Notes: generated by a model from the sequence alone, not told the origin. A stretch of DNA of 64,000 nt from Micromonospora sp. CPCC 205371 (GCF_026130045.1 NZ_JAIBNX010000006.1:39488-103487); one strand, 5' to 3'. Numbered from the stretch's first letter, positions 1 through 8,951 are shown. A program made the numbers and translations.

Positions 1-769
1 CTACCGTGTCTCGGGCGGTGACTCGGATGGGGGCGAAACCGTCGGTGCGTTCGACGACGACGGTGATGCTGTTGGACACCGGCTCCCGAGACCGCACATG
101 CCGCACGTTGACTAGGACACCGTCCTCGCCGTCGGTTACGGTGAGCACCGCTGTCGGCGTTGTCGTCAGCGAGTACGGGTTGGTGAAGATCGAAAACCCG
201 CCCGTGCGGTCGGGGAGCCAGATCGCGTTGATAGCGGCGGCGAGGTCATCCAACGCCTGCCCTGGGTCGTCCTCCCACACGGTGCCCGACGGGACCGGCG
301 CGTCCGCCGCCACCGCCATCGACACGGCCCACGCCGGATCGATCGACTTGATGATGCGCGCCATTTCCGAACTGCACGGGTTTGATGCGTTCGCCGGGAA
401 CGGGGTCTCGAACGGCACCCGCAACAACTCGTCGCCGCGGGACATGAGGGTGATCGCCACTTCGCCGGTGTTCTCGTCGGCGACGGAGCCGACACGGCCA
501 AGGAACAGCGGAACATCGCCTACGCCGCGCACCCCAGTGCGGATCAGCACATGGTCCTGGAGAGGGTCGAACAGCCCATCGTCGAGATACGCGGTGTCCG
601 CAGTGAAGTCCGCGGATCGGCCGCCGCGGGTGCTGAACGTGGCCTGAATGTTGAGGTCGCGGACCTCCACCTGCGTCGCGGTGGCGCCGCGGACGACGAA
701 CACTTCGGTCGTCATCTCGTGGTTAGCGGCCAACGCTCGCCGCAGGTCATCAGAGATTGGCCACGCCAC
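1..769 (-). CDS. DUF5047-like minor tail protein (partial, 3' end beyond window)
   Basis: The frame stays open to the left edge, so the C-terminus is missing; about 256 codons are visible. The protein opens MAWPISDDLRRALAANHEM and then a beta-rich stretch, which matches the N-terminal pattern of DUF5047 tail proteins of actinophages (a short helix, then strands defining an axis-like domain). The GTG start is chosen because it overlaps the TAG of the upstream tail gene (TAGTG) and restores the family's usual N-terminus; an internal ATG 18 codons later would lose that helix. Being third after the tape measure, it should belong to the distal tail or baseplate. The family role is known only as structural; the exact position is inferred. 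Confidence 0.7.
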   Translation of the reverse strand, partial: MAWPISDDLRRALAANHEMTTEVFVVRGATATQVEVRDLNIQATFSTRGGRSADFTADTAYLDDGLFDPLQDHVLIRTGVRGVGDVPLFLGRVGSVADENTGEVAITLMSRGDELLRVPFETPFPANASNPCSSEMARIIKSIDPAWAVSMAVAADAPVPSGTVWEDDPGQALDDLAAAINAIWLPDRTGGFSIFTNPYSLTTTPTAVLTVTDGEDGVLVNVRHVRSREPVSNSITVVVERTDGFAPIRVTARDTV

Positions 770-1641
770 TACAGGTTCTCCCCACGAGACGACATCGCAT
801 AGGTGTTGCCGGTGGCGGTCCGCTGCGCGTAGGTGCGGCCGGTTGCGGTGGCGTCGCCGTAGGTGGCTCCGCTGACGCCGACACCGTTGCCGCCCGACTG
901 GTTCGTGGGCACGAACGGGGCGCGGGCTACCGCGAACGGCAACTGCCAAGTGCGCTGCGGATAGGTTTGGTTAGCGACCGGCGGTCGGTCTTCGGTGGCG
1001 TCGCCGACGGCGATGTAGTCGCCGTTCCAGGTGCGTGACGCCCAGCCGTAGCGGGCAGCGAGTTGCAGAAACAGGTTCCGACCGGAGACGAGAATGTCTT
1101 CAACTCGTAGCGCGTCAGCGATCGAGTGGGCGAGGACCGTCAGGGTGGATGTGCGGTCCTTGCGCCGTTGGGCGACTGTGCGTGGCCGTCGCGCGTCGAT
1201 GATCGGGAACACGCCGGACGCGGACGCGAACTGGCCTTGGCCGAGGTTTTGGAACGACACCCCAGTGGATGTGTTCGGGCACGTCCGGGTTGGGCAGGTG
1301 TCGAGGAGGATGTCATTGACCGGCTCGGCAGGGTCTTTGAGCCATCCCTGTCCAGTGCCAGTGACCGTTACGGTCGAGGAGGTGAGGATGGTACCGGTGG
1401 CTGGGCTGCTCGCCGTGTAGAAGACCGGGGTGTCGAGGGGGGCGATGGTGTCCCAGAACACGGCGATCCCGGCCGACAGGTAGGCCGGGGACCCCAACAC
1501 CTCGATCTGGGTGCTATCGGGGTAGTTGCGGTACAAGTGGGCCAGAATCCCGGCGCCAGTCATCGCTGGCACGTCCGACCAGTCGATGGTGACGACGATC
1601 GCTCCCACTTCGGGATGTGGCGTGGCGGTCAACGATGGCAT
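769..1641 (-). CDS. minor tail protein (distal tail region)
   Basis: This 290-residue protein follows the tape measure with a TAATG overlap, the usual place of a distal-tail or tail-tip protein in siphoviruses. It begins with a beta-rich domain (a short strand, then VVTIDWSDVPAMTGAGILAH, typical of a fibronectin-like or jelly-roll wall) and ends in a Gly/Thr/Ala-rich tail with repeated GxTYxxxTATGxTY units (about residues 255-285) that may be a flexible linker or sugar-binding tail. No enzymatic motif is visible. The assignment rests on position and composition; the precise family is not recognised. Confidence 0.6.
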   Translation of the reverse strand: MPSLTATPHPEVGAIVVTIDWSDVPAMTGAGILAHLYRNYPDSTQIEVLGSPAYLSAGIAVFWDTIAPLDTPVFYTASSPATGTILTSSTVTVTGTGQGWLKDPAEPVNDILLDTCPTRTCPNTSTGVSFQNLGQGQFASASGVFPIIDARRPRTVAQRRKDRTSTLTVLAHSIADALRVEDILVSGRNLFLQLAARYGWASRTWNGDYIAVGDATEDRPPVANQTYPQRTWQLPFAVARAPFVPTNQSGGNGVGVSGATYGDATATGRTYAQRTATGNTYAMSSRGENL

Positions 1642-4600
1642 TAGGCCTCCTTAGGCCGTGCGTTGAGCGCACGAGCGTCGGCCCGGTTTTCGCGGCGCAC
1701 AATCCGCACCACCTTCGTGTCGAGCAGTTCGTCGCCGATGTAGATGTCGGCGTGTAACACCCAGCCGTCCGCCGTAGGCGTGGCACCCGCCACTCCTGCG
1801 GCTGCCGCACCCGACACGCTGGCGGTGCCGGCGGCGAATCCTGGTGCAGGGGCGGTCAGGTCGGACAGGGCGGCGATGGTCTGCTGCGCCAAAGCAGCCG
1901 ACTGGCTGGCAACGACCGGCGCCCCGCCTGCGATACCGACCGCGAGCCCGCGGGGCACTTCCCGGCCGAGGCTGGCCGCGACCTTGGATGGCGAGTCGAT
2001 GTTGAGCGCCTTGGCGATCGGTCCCGGGATGTTGTTCTTCACGAACGACGTCAGCTTGTTGAACAGCCACGATCCGAGCGAGGAGATGCCGTCCCACAGG
2101 CCGCGGACGACGTCTTTTCCCTTCTCCTTGAGTAGGCCGCCGAGGTCACCGACCGCGTTTTTGATCTTTCCGGGGAGTCCGGTTACTGCGTCGATGCCCT
2201 TCGCTGCGGCGTCCTTGATTGCGGTACCGAACCTCGACGCCGCCGACTTGACCGTGTCGAGCGGATGCAACATCGCGTTGATCACGCCAGTGATGGCGCG
2301 GATCACCCCAGCCGCGATGGTGATCGCTACCGTCATCACCCGGACCGTCTGCTGCAAGATCCCCGAGTTGAGGGCGAGTTGCAGAACCAGGAAGCCCATC
2401 TGGATCAGCGACGGCAGGATCGGGGCGACCGCCGCGAACAGATCGAGGAGGGCTTGGGTGAGTTGTAGACCGCCCGACACCAGCGCTGGTAGGTGCGGCG
2501 CCAGCAGCGTGATCGCGGACAGCAGTGCCCCACCGAACTGCTGGGCCAACTGAACAATGACCGGCAACAGCCGAGCGAAGCTGGTGACCAGCCCTGGCAG
2601 GGCGGCCGCCAGTTGCCCCGCGAACGTGGCCGCCAGTTGGGCGATCACCGGTACCAGCGGTGCGAACGCGGCGGCGATGTCGGCGCCGGCTTGCGCCATC
2701 ACCGGTAGCACCTGCTCGGCGAGCTGGAGCAGGACCGGCAGCACCTGTGAGGAGACGCTCGTCGCGACCTGGCCGAAGACGCCGATCAGCGGGCCGAGCT
2801 CGACCGACACCCCCGACAGCAGGGTCGCGATCAGGGTCAAGGCGTTGGCTAGCTGGTTTCCGATGATCGGTAGCAGGGGTGAGACGGCGGTGAGGATGTC
2901 GCCGATAGCCCGACCCACCGGTGCTGCTGCTGGGGCAAGCGCTTGAAGCCCTTGAATAAAGGCGGACATGAACGCGGACAGGCCTGGACCTGCGGCGACC
3001 ACCAGATTTGTGATGATCGACGCCAGGGGTTGTAGGCCGGCGGCGAGCAGATCCACCAGCGGACGCAACGCCAGGAAGCCGGGTGCAAGCGAAGCAAGTG
3101 CGGTGCCAAGCGCCTGCACCAAGGTGACCAAGGTGGGCGCGAACGCGACCGCGAGGACACCGATCGCTGACGACACCGGCCCTAGCGCCTGCCCAACCGC
3201 CAACAGGACGGGGGTGAGGGCTTGCCCGACTGTGGACAGGTTGGTGAATAGTTCCGTCAACGCCGACTGACCTGCCACCGAGTTGACGAGCTCGTTCAGC
3301 CGCTCAAGGAAGCCGAGCAGGCCACCACCCTCGGCCGCGCCTGCGGCGGAGAAGATTCCAGAGACGATCCCAGCTACGTCGGCGGCAGCGCGACCCAAGG
3401 CAGCGATCGCCGCGATGCCGTCGTTTATGACCTCGGCGAGTTCGCCGGACGCGGCCATCTGTGACAGCCGCTCCGAGATCCTGGTCAGCGCTCCACCGAA
3501 TTGGGTAGCCAAGGTGGCGACCACGTCGGAACCGACCGCTGACACATCCAGCAACGCCCGCAACAGCGGACGTACAGCCGGGGTCAGCCCATCCAACGCG
3601 CGTCGGGCGTTGGTGAAGATCTCCGCGAACCGGATCTGGCTTTCGGCAGACGCCAACTCCTGAAGGCCGGCTCGCATTTGGGTGTTGAGGACGGTGGCGA
3701 CACCAACTAGCCCTCGCTGCAACGTCGGCAGCCCAACGGCGGCGAGGCGCTCGATGTCCCCCGCGACACCGACCAGCCCGGCCTGTTGGATCGACTTCCG
3801 CACCCCATCCCATGCGGGTCGCAAAGCCAGCAGGGTCCGCACCAACTCCTGCGCTGCCGGGGCCAGCCTCGCCATCGCAGCGGCGGCAGCGTTGACCCCA
3901 CCACCCCCACCTCCAGCGCCGGCCGAGGCGGCGGCGAGCGCTTCCTGCGCGGCAGCCAGATTCGACTGTGCGTCGGCGAGGGAATCCTGGGCGTCACGGA
4001 CCCGTTCGGTGGCCTGGGCTTGCCGCTCCAGCGCGGACACAACCTCGTCGGAGCCGTCGACACCCTTCTTGTCCGACTCGGCTTTCTCCTGGGCGAGGTC
4101 TCCTACCTCGTCGGCGGTTTCCTCAACCGCGAGTTGGGCTTCCTCGTAGTCGAGCCGTGCTTGGCGGATCGCCTCCGAGTCGCCGGTTTGCATCGCGAAG
4201 TTGAGGGCTTCTTGTGCCTGCCGCAGGTCGTCGGATGCGCGTTCCTGGTCGATGCGGGCACGCCGCAGTGACCGGTTGAGGTCGTCGATGCGCTCCCGCG
4301 CTTCTTCGCGGGCCTCGTTGACCGCGTTTTGAACAGCGCGTTCCTCGGCCAACGCTTGCGTGTAGTTGCGTTGCGCCCCCGCGAGTGCTCGTTGCGCGGA
4401 TTCAAGGCCGCGTTGCGCGGCGGCGACCTGCCGGGCGCTGTTCGCCCCGGCGGACCCGCCGCCGGCCATGGCCTTACCAGACTGCTTGAGCACCTCGCCG
4501 ATCCCGCCGAAGGTGATCGCGAGCGCCCCGAACGCGGACGCTGCGACCGCGACCGCACCCGGGATGGCCAGCAGTGAACCGGCCGCTGTGGCGAGCGTGC

Positions 4601-5096
4601 CCGCGAGCGCGGCGATCAGTGGGATAGCGCCGGCTGCGGCAGAAGCCAGGCCGCCGAGTGCGGCCGCGGCGGAACCCGCTGCTGCCGCGATGCCAGCTAG
4701 TGCCCCGAGCCCGGCTCCGGCGAGGCCGATGCCGCGCAGTGCCCCGCCGAGGGCGTCACCGATCCCGGCTAGGGCGCGGCGGGCACGGCGGGTGAAGCTG
4801 GCGCCGAACGCATCGCCGCCAGCGCCACCCTCGGCGACGAACTGTCCCCGTGCATCCCGCAGGCGCCCGGACGCGTCGCGGGTGAAGCCGTCCCCGAACT
4901 GGCGCCCGGCCCTGCCGCCTTGCTCACCGATCCGGTCCGCTGCGGTACGGAAAGACTCCGACATCCGCTGCGTGGACCGGTCCACGTTGGCCTGTGCCCG
5001 GTTGAGCGCGGCGGTGAGTTTCTGGTTGAGGGTCGTGGCGAACCGGTCGACGTCCGGTCGGACCTCGACATACGCCTCATCGATCGGCTGCGACAT
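1641..5096 (-). CDS. tail tape measure protein
   Basis: At 1151 residues this is the largest tail protein; it determines tail length and is expelled with the DNA at infection. The N-terminus is amphipathic (AYVEVRPDVDRFATTLNQ), typical of actinophage tape measures. Residues about 100-200 are strongly hydrophobic Ala/Gly/Leu segments, 220-390 form a long charged coiled coil, and 450-960 are repeated hydrophobic helices (AL..LAP..xPV patterns). The C-terminal 190 residues contain the tape-measure hallmark with KDAAAKGIDAVTGLPGKIK and an NNIPGPIAKALNIDSPSKVA stretch. It lies directly behind the two overlapping tail-assembly chaperone frames, the diagnostic context, and is preceded by a strong hairpin. 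No peptidase or lysozyme motif is seen. Confidence 0.95.
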   Translation of the reverse strand: MSQPIDEAYVEVRPDVDRFATTLNQKLTAALNRAQANVDRSTQRMSESFRTAADRIGEQGGRAGRQFGDGFTRDASGRLRDARGQFVAEGGAGGDAFGASFTRRARRALAGIGDALGGALRGIGLAGAGLGALAGIAAAAGSAAAALGGLASAAAGAIPLIAALAGTLATAAGSLLAIPGAVAVAASAFGALAITFGGIGEVLKQSGKAMAGGGSAGANSARQVAAAQRGLESAQRALAGAQRNYTQALAEERAVQNAVNEAREEARERIDDLNRSLRRARIDQERASDDLRQAQEALNFAMQTGDSEAIRQARLDYEEAQLAVEETADEVGDLAQEKAESDKKGVDGSDEVVSALERQAQATERVRDAQDSLADAQSNLAAAQEALAAASAGAGGGGGGVNAAAAAMARLAPAAQELVRTLLALRPAWDGVRKSIQQAGLVGVAGDIERLAAVGLPTLQRGLVGVATVLNTQMRAGLQELASAESQIRFAEIFTNARRALDGLTPAVRPLLRALLDVSAVGSDVVATLATQFGGALTRISERLSQMAASGELAEVINDGIAAIAALGRAAADVAGIVSGIFSAAGAAEGGGLLGFLERLNELVNSVAGQSALTELFTNLSTVGQALTPVLLAVGQALGPVSSAIGVLAVAFAPTLVTLVQALGTALASLAPGFLALRPLVDLLAAGLQPLASIITNLVVAAGPGLSAFMSAFIQGLQALAPAAAPVGRAIGDILTAVSPLLPIIGNQLANALTLIATLLSGVSVELGPLIGVFGQVATSVSSQVLPVLLQLAEQVLPVMAQAGADIAAAFAPLVPVIAQLAATFAGQLAAALPGLVTSFARLLPVIVQLAQQFGGALLSAITLLAPHLPALVSGGLQLTQALLDLFAAVAPILPSLIQMGFLVLQLALNSGILQQTVRVMTVAITIAAGVIRAITGVINAMLHPLDTVKSAASRFGTAIKDAAAKGIDAVTGLPGKIKNAVGDLGGLLKEKGKDVVRGLWDGISSLGSWLFNKLTSFVKNNIPGPIAKALNIDSPSKVAASLGREVPRGLAVGIAGGAPVVASQSAALAQQTIAALSDLTAPAPGFAAGTASVSGAAAAGVAGATPTADGWVLHADIYIGDELLDTKVVRIVRRENRADARALNARPKEA

Positions 5097-5097
5097 G

Positions 5098-5130
5098 CGG
5101 GCCGGTCGCCCCCCGTGTGCGACCGGCCCG
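5098..5130 (-). terminator. 12-bp GC hairpin between tail chaperones and tape measure
   Basis: CGGGCCGGTCGC at 5098-5109 pairs perfectly with GCGACCGGCCCG at 5119-5130 around a 9-nt loop. It sits in the 36-bp gap between the chaperone stop and the tape-measure ATG. There is no U tract, as is common for GC-rich actinobacterial terminators. It may terminate or attenuate transcription, or lower translation of the tape measure, which is needed in few copies. Confidence 0.6.
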
Positions 5131-5132
5131 TG

Positions 5133-5492
5133 TCATGCGGCGCGCGGAACGATCGCCAGTCCAGACCTCGCGGCTTCCTCATCGCCGCTCCACCAAGCTG
5201 GTGGCGCTACCCCGGCTTCGGGGTCGACGGGTGCCGGTTCGGTCGTTGCGGATGGTTCGGTTCGCGGCCCAGCGAGTAGGTTGTGGATTTCCTCCCGCCG
5301 CTCCGGCGGGACGTTGTCTAGGTCGAAGATGGCGGCGTGGACGGCGTTGCAGAAACGTCGGGCGTTGACGGCGAGGGGGTCGAAGCCCCGACCAAGACAC
5401 CAGGTGTCGAACTCGTTCCACCGTCGCTGCGCCCAGTCGAAGATGGCGGCGACGGCTCCGTAGGGCGCTCGGTGAACTCCTCGATCAGCCAC
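5133..5492 (-). CDS. tail assembly chaperone, frameshift extension (gpT-like)
   Basis: This frame is read by a -1 ribosomal shift from the preceding gpG-like frame, giving a gpG-T fusion that recruits tail-tube subunits to the tape measure during assembly. The window shows a 120-codon open frame overlapping the end of the upstream frame. Its characteristic gpT-type sequence is FDWAQRRWNEFDTWCLGRG followed by helices and an acidic/proline tail. The nominal GTG start is unlikely to be used. The pair sits immediately upstream of the tape measure, as in lambda G/GT and actinophage equivalents. The slip site is not one of the classic heptamers (see findings). Confidence 0.8.
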   Translation of the reverse strand: MADRGVHRAPYGAVAAIFDWAQRRWNEFDTWCLGRGFDPLAVNARRFCNAVHAAIFDLDNVPPERREEIHNLLAGPRTEPSATTEPAPVDPEAGVAPPAWWSGDEEAARSGLAIVPRAA

Positions 5493-5815
5493 TCCAGCGC
5501 GGGCATGACCTCGCGCATGAGATCGAAGGGGTTCTCCCGGGAGTAGAGGCGTTCGTGGAACGCCTTCCCCGAGTCCGGTATGAGCACAAGGTTGAAGACC
5601 TCGTCGAGGACTTTCATCATCTGGTTCAGTTGTTCCTTCTGGCTCAGCCCTTGCGTCCTTTGGATCTCACCGATGCGTTCACCCGCGTCGAGCATGTCGC
5701 CGAGCACGGCTGGTGGGATGACCGGTGGCGCAACGAACAGGTCTCCGCCGATCTCGGCTTCGACGGGTTCGCGGTCAACGGTGAAGGTGCGTTTGCGGGC
5801 CACGGCCACTCCCAC
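5318..5815 (-). CDS. tail assembly chaperone (gpG-like)
   Basis: This 165-residue protein of the G-type chaperone family keeps tail tube and tape measure assembly-competent. The N-terminus is basic, then helices (MLDAGERIGEIQRTQ, LNQMMKVLDEVFNLVL) and an aromatic LEWLIEEF segment. The final 40 residues are a low-complexity Ser/Thr/Pro tail, which is what the unshifted frame usually yields past the slip point. GTG is chosen as start; no better in-frame start lies close upstream. The -1 frame is open across the whole overlap, so a gpG-T fusion is expected. Confidence 0.85.
   Translation of the reverse strand: MGVAVARKRTFTVDREPVEAEIGGDLFVAPPVIPPAVLGDMLDAGERIGEIQRTQGLSQKEQLNQMMKVLDEVFNLVLIPDSGKAFHERLYSRENPFDLMREVMPALEWLIEEFTERPTEPSPPSSTGRSDGGTSSTPGVLVGASTPSPSTPDVSATPSTPPSST
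5440..5492 (-). other. probable -1 programmed frameshift region
   Basis: The chaperone pair needs a -1 shift. By homology in layout, the join should fall between the codons for EEFTERPTEPS in the zero frame and FDWAQRRW in the -1 frame, which is this interval. No canonical XXXYYYZ heptamer is present. Weaker alternatives in the zero frame lie upstream: C-CCC-TTC at 5525-5531 and G-GGG-AAG at 5564-5570, both leaving imperfect A-site re-pairing. The exact site is undetermined. Confidence 0.5.
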
Positions 5816-5872
5816 GGGCTGGACAACGGGTCGCGGTGACCGTAGGTCCGTGACAGTGGTGGTAGACGACGG

Positions 5873-6298
5873 TCAATCCCGCGCGGCGGGGAGCGCGTCC
5901 TTCAAGAAGGGGTTGGCCTTCATGCCTTTCACCGACCGGGCGTAGATCACCCGGTTGGAGCCCTTCGGCTTGAACCGCAGATACTTGGCCCGCTTCGGCC
6001 GGATCGGCTGCCTACGAGGCCCGTAAATGCCGGTACCCCAGTGGATCAGGGCAGCCTTGCGCAGCGGCGACCCGATCCGCGCCGCCGGGAGGCCACGCCA
6101 TGCGACAAGCCGCGTGTTGACCGAGGCCCGCGTCTGCCCGGTGTCGATCCGGCGTGGTTTCCCGCTACCGCCAGCCAGGTTCCGTTTCGCCGCAGCCTCC
6201 ACCTTGAGTCCACGGCGCAGCATGTCGCGGGCCAGGCGGCCGGACGGGTTGCGGAACATGGCGTTGATCGCGCCGTAGTTGATTGTGTGGCGGGCCAT
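5873..6298 (-). CDS. HK97 gp10-like neck/tail-completion protein
   Basis: This 141-residue basic protein has the pattern of HK97-gp10-type proteins: an N-terminal helix with RDMLRRGLKVEAAAKRN, then RIDTGQTRASVNTRLV and AALIHWGTGIYGPRR before a basic C-terminus. These proteins complete the head-tail joint or tail terminator. The ATG overlaps the upstream stop (TGATG), which rejects a 60-codon upstream extension that would bury the neighbour's end. It lies between the connector genes and the tail chaperones, as expected. Confidence 0.75.
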   Translation of the reverse strand: MARHTINYGAINAMFRNPSGRLARDMLRRGLKVEAAAKRNLAGGSGKPRRIDTGQTRASVNTRLVAWRGLPAARIGSPLRKAALIHWGTGIYGPRRQPIRPKRAKYLRFKPKGSNRVIYARSVKGMKANPFLKDALPAARD

Positions 6299-6819
6299 CA
6301 GGCACATCCGCAGTTGTTGATCCCGATCGTGATCGTGGTGTCCGCGCCCAGACAGGCGCCGTCCGGGCCGACCGGCAGGGTGGCGCCGATGACGTAGCCG
6401 ATGATGCGGTCCTGATCCGCGAGCTCGCCGAGTTTGCAGGCGAGGGCGCGGCGGATCGCGGCCACATCCGTGTCCCATCCGACCGCCGAGGCGAGGAGGG
6501 CATCACACGAAGGCGGGTCGAGGTCGTCGTCAACCGTGGGCGCGCACCGGAACAGCGACACCGTGACCGTAGCGGCCAGGACCGGCGGGGGACACCCGGC
6601 CGCTGCCTGGTCGGTGGTTGCCTCAAGGGGGAACGTCGCGGACTGGAAGATGCGCGTGATGGATAGTGCGAGTTGCCCGCAGTCGCAGGCGTCAGCGGCG
6701 ATCGCGCCCGGCACGAGCAGGCATACCCGTTCGGGTATGCCTTCCGGTGTGTCGGCGAGGGCGTCGCGGACCGCCGCACCGATGCCGGTGACGATGGGCG
6801 CCAAGGTTGACAGGATCAT
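6298..6819 (-). CDS. putative head-tail joining (neck) protein
   Basis: This 173-residue protein of unknown exact family lies between the connector and the gp10-like protein, where stopper or neck proteins lie in siphoviruses. It starts with a hydrophobic helix (MILSTLAPIVTGIGAAVRDAL) and has conserved-looking Cys pairs (DACDCGQL near residue 45 and NNCGCA at the C-terminus). ATG at 6819 is favoured over a GTG at 6843 because it follows a GGTGG stretch and leaves 2 bases after the upstream stop. The function is inferred from position only. Confidence 0.55.
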   Translation of the reverse strand: MILSTLAPIVTGIGAAVRDALADTPEGIPERVCLLVPGAIAADACDCGQLALSITRIFQSATFPLEATTDQAAAGCPPPVLAATVTVSLFRCAPTVDDDLDPPSCDALLASAVGWDTDVAAIRRALACKLGELADQDRIIGYVIGATLPVGPDGACLGADTTITIGINNCGCA

Positions 6820-6821
6820 CG

Positions 6822-8951
6822 TCAGCCCACCACCCTGCGCCACATCGGGCCGTCCACGTCGTACACCTGCGGCTTAGCGACCAGACCGGACGGGTTGAAC
6901 GCTTTGATGAACATGCCCGCGAAGTACAGACGATCAACCAGGTCCGAGTCCTCGGGGAAGCTGATGGTCACACCCTGCCGGACGAGTTGCTGCACGTTCT
7001 TCGGGAGGCGGCAATCCTCGCCGAGCATGGCGTGGACCATCTCGCAGGCGAGCTCGCCGACCGCCTGCTGCCCGAGGATGGGCACCGGCTCGCCGAAGCG
7101 TGCCGTCACCGACCACGTGCCGACCGCCGTGTCCGGCAATTCGAGGTGCTGGCAGTTGTGGACGACGAAGCCATCGGCCACGAAGGAATGGTCTTCCTCG
7201 ACCTCAAGGTCGTAGACCGGAACGGCCACCTCGTCCAACTCAACCCGGCGCACACGGCCCCAAAGGTGCGAGTCGTCGCTCCACGACTGCGCGTAGGGCT
7301 CGCCCGGACCGCCCTCTGGCCAGTTGATCCGATAGGTCGGTCGCTTGCTGAGTTGCGACGCGTGCCCCTGATGGACGGTTGCCGAGTGGCCGAGCGTCGC
7401 GGCGAGGAGACGCGTTCCCAGCGCTAGGGAGCGGCTGACCGTGTGTACCGACGTGGAAGGGCGACCGCGGCCGCTTGAGTGCGGACCGTGCCACCCGTCC
7501 GCACTGACATAGCCAGCAAGGAACGCTCGACGGACATCCTCGTCGGCGCCCAGCAGCCATGCAGGAATCCGCTTGTTGTGAGCTGCGGTGCCGAACTCTT
7601 GGCGCAGCCACGCGTAGAGCGGTGGTGACGAGAAGCGGAACCGGGCAGCGCCTCCACCGCCGCCGTTCTGATGCCATGCCCACCCCGTTTCCCGAAGGGC
7701 GTCGGCCAGCTGCTCGGTCTCGCTGACACCGCAGCAGATGCTCACGCGCGCCGCGCCAGTGGTGTCGGTCCACCCATCACCGATCCAACGGCCAACAAAC
7801 CACCAAAAGTTGGCGGGCAGATCCGCCCATTCCCAGCCTTCCGGAAGGGGGATCGGCAGCGGTTCCACACGGGCCGGCGTCGCGGTTGCCCTCCCTACGA
7901 GGTCGGCTGCCTGCGTCCACTCTGGTGAGCCGAGCTTCCTCACCCTCTTCTGTCGTCCCGAGATGCGGCTTTGTTCGGTGTAGACTTCCGCGCTCCAGAA
8001 CCTGTGGTCTGGGGTGCATCGGACGGATCCACCTCGTCCGTGGATCCGTACCGTCTCGGAGATACCGGTCATCTTGGCGGCAACCACGCGGCGCCAGCGG
8101 TTCCGATGCGTCAGTACCATCTGGCCCGGCTCAATTTCTTCAATTGGACACAGGCCACGATCGGTGAGGATGAGGGTCCCCGCAACAAAGCATGTCGGCC
8201 ATCGGCCGCCATCAGTGCGCACCAACAGTCGACCCATGTCTAAACGGTACGCCGACATAGGCAATGGGGTACCGTCCACTTTGACTTCGAGGATGTCGTA
8301 GACCGGGCCGGGTAGCAGGGCTTCTTCGAGCATTCCGCACTGGCAGCCGCCCGCGCACGAGCCGCAGGTGATGTTGTACCAGGCCCCGTCGTACAGCAGC
8401 GGGCGCGGCCACATGCCGCCGGTCCACTCCCACCACGAGTCAGCGAACGGCCAGAACGCGCCACAGGAGCGGCGGCAGGGTCGGATCGTCTCCGTGCATA
8501 GCCCGAACCGTTGCGCGGTCGCGGCCCACAACGCCTCCGTCGCGGCCTGCAACGCGGCGCCGGTGACAGCCTCGGACCCGGTCGGTAGGTTCGGGCACCA
8601 GATGACCGGCCACGGCTCACATACCCCAAGCGGTGAACCCTCGGCCGCTGCGGTGGCGACAGTGATGATTTCGGACGCGGGGACCGGGTCGCCAGTACCA
8701 GGGTCCGTCCCCGACCACGACACTAGGTAGTCGCCGGGCGCCTGCGGGGCCGGGACCGGCCAGTTGTAGACGTTCGTGCCGACGGCCGGGTTGGTGACGC
8801 CCACTGAGGTCGGGCCCACCACCGGCCCACCACCGGCCAGCGGCGTGATGGTGACGGTGACGCCGTTGACGTTGACCAGCGGCCCGTCGGGGGCGTACTC
8901 ACGCCACTGGACGACAAGCGTGGCGGTGCGGCCCTGCACGTAGATGGTCAT
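6822..8951 (-). CDS. head-to-tail connector/adaptor protein interrupted by an intein
   Basis: The 709-codon precursor has an N-extein (residues 1-253), an intein (254-599) and a C-extein (600-709). The N-extein starts with an Ig-like beta domain of about 100 residues (MTIYVQGRTATLVVQWREYA), then the connector-type region ATEALWAATAQRFGLCTETI with paired cysteines. The C-extein has GEDCRLPKNVQQLVRQGVTI and a loop ending in a Trp/Arg motif. This matches actinophage head-tail adaptor proteins, which bind under the portal. ATG is chosen because it overlaps the upstream TGA (ATGA); the same frame runs far upstream as a shadow of the fibre gene. Splicing should give a 363-residue connector. Confidence 0.8.
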   Translation of the reverse strand: MTIYVQGRTATLVVQWREYAPDGPLVNVNGVTVTITPLAGGGPVVGPTSVGVTNPAVGTNVYNWPVPAPQAPGDYLVSWSGTDPGTGDPVPASEIITVATAAAEGSPLGVCEPWPVIWCPNLPTGSEAVTGAALQAATEALWAATAQRFGLCTETIRPCRRSCGAFWPFADSWWEWTGGMWPRPLLYDGAWYNITCGSCAGGCQCGMLEEALLPGPVYDILEVKVDGTPLPMSAYRLDMGRLLVRTDGGRWPTCFVAGTLILTDRGLCPIEEIEPGQMVLTHRNRWRRVVAAKMTGISETVRIHGRGGSVRCTPDHRFWSAEVYTEQSRISGRQKRVRKLGSPEWTQAADLVGRATATPARVEPLPIPLPEGWEWADLPANFWWFVGRWIGDGWTDTTGAARVSICCGVSETEQLADALRETGWAWHQNGGGGGAARFRFSSPPLYAWLRQEFGTAAHNKRIPAWLLGADEDVRRAFLAGYVSADGWHGPHSSGRGRPSTSVHTVSRSLALGTRLLAATLGHSATVHQGHASQLSKRPTYRINWPEGGPGEPYAQSWSDDSHLWGRVRRVELDEVAVPVYDLEVEEDHSFVADGFVVHNCQHLELPDTAVGTWSVTARFGEPVPILGQQAVGELACEMVHAMLGEDCRLPKNVQQLVRQGVTISFPEDSDLVDRLYFAGMFIKAFNPSGLVAKPQVYDVDGPMWRRVVG
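7155..8192 (-). other. class 1 intein with LAGLIDADG homing endonuclease
   Basis: The 346-residue insertion starts at Cys1 (CFVAGTLIL, block A) and ends VVHN before a +1 Cys, so splicing by the standard Cys1/Asn/Cys+1 route is expected. Block B shows T60-P-D-H63, and blocks F/G read VYDLEVEEDHSFVADGFVVHN in short form. The endonuclease has both DOD motifs: a GRWIGDG segment with Asp139 and FLAGYVSADG with Asp232. All catalytic splicing residues are present, so it looks active. Base composition resembles the neighbouring genes. Confidence 0.9.

Noticed and set aside
5564..5570. GGGGAAG as the tail-chaperone slip site
   Set aside because: It resembles known slip heptamers but is in the wrong phase for tandem slippage and would remove a conserved-looking C-terminal part of the gpG domain from the fusion.
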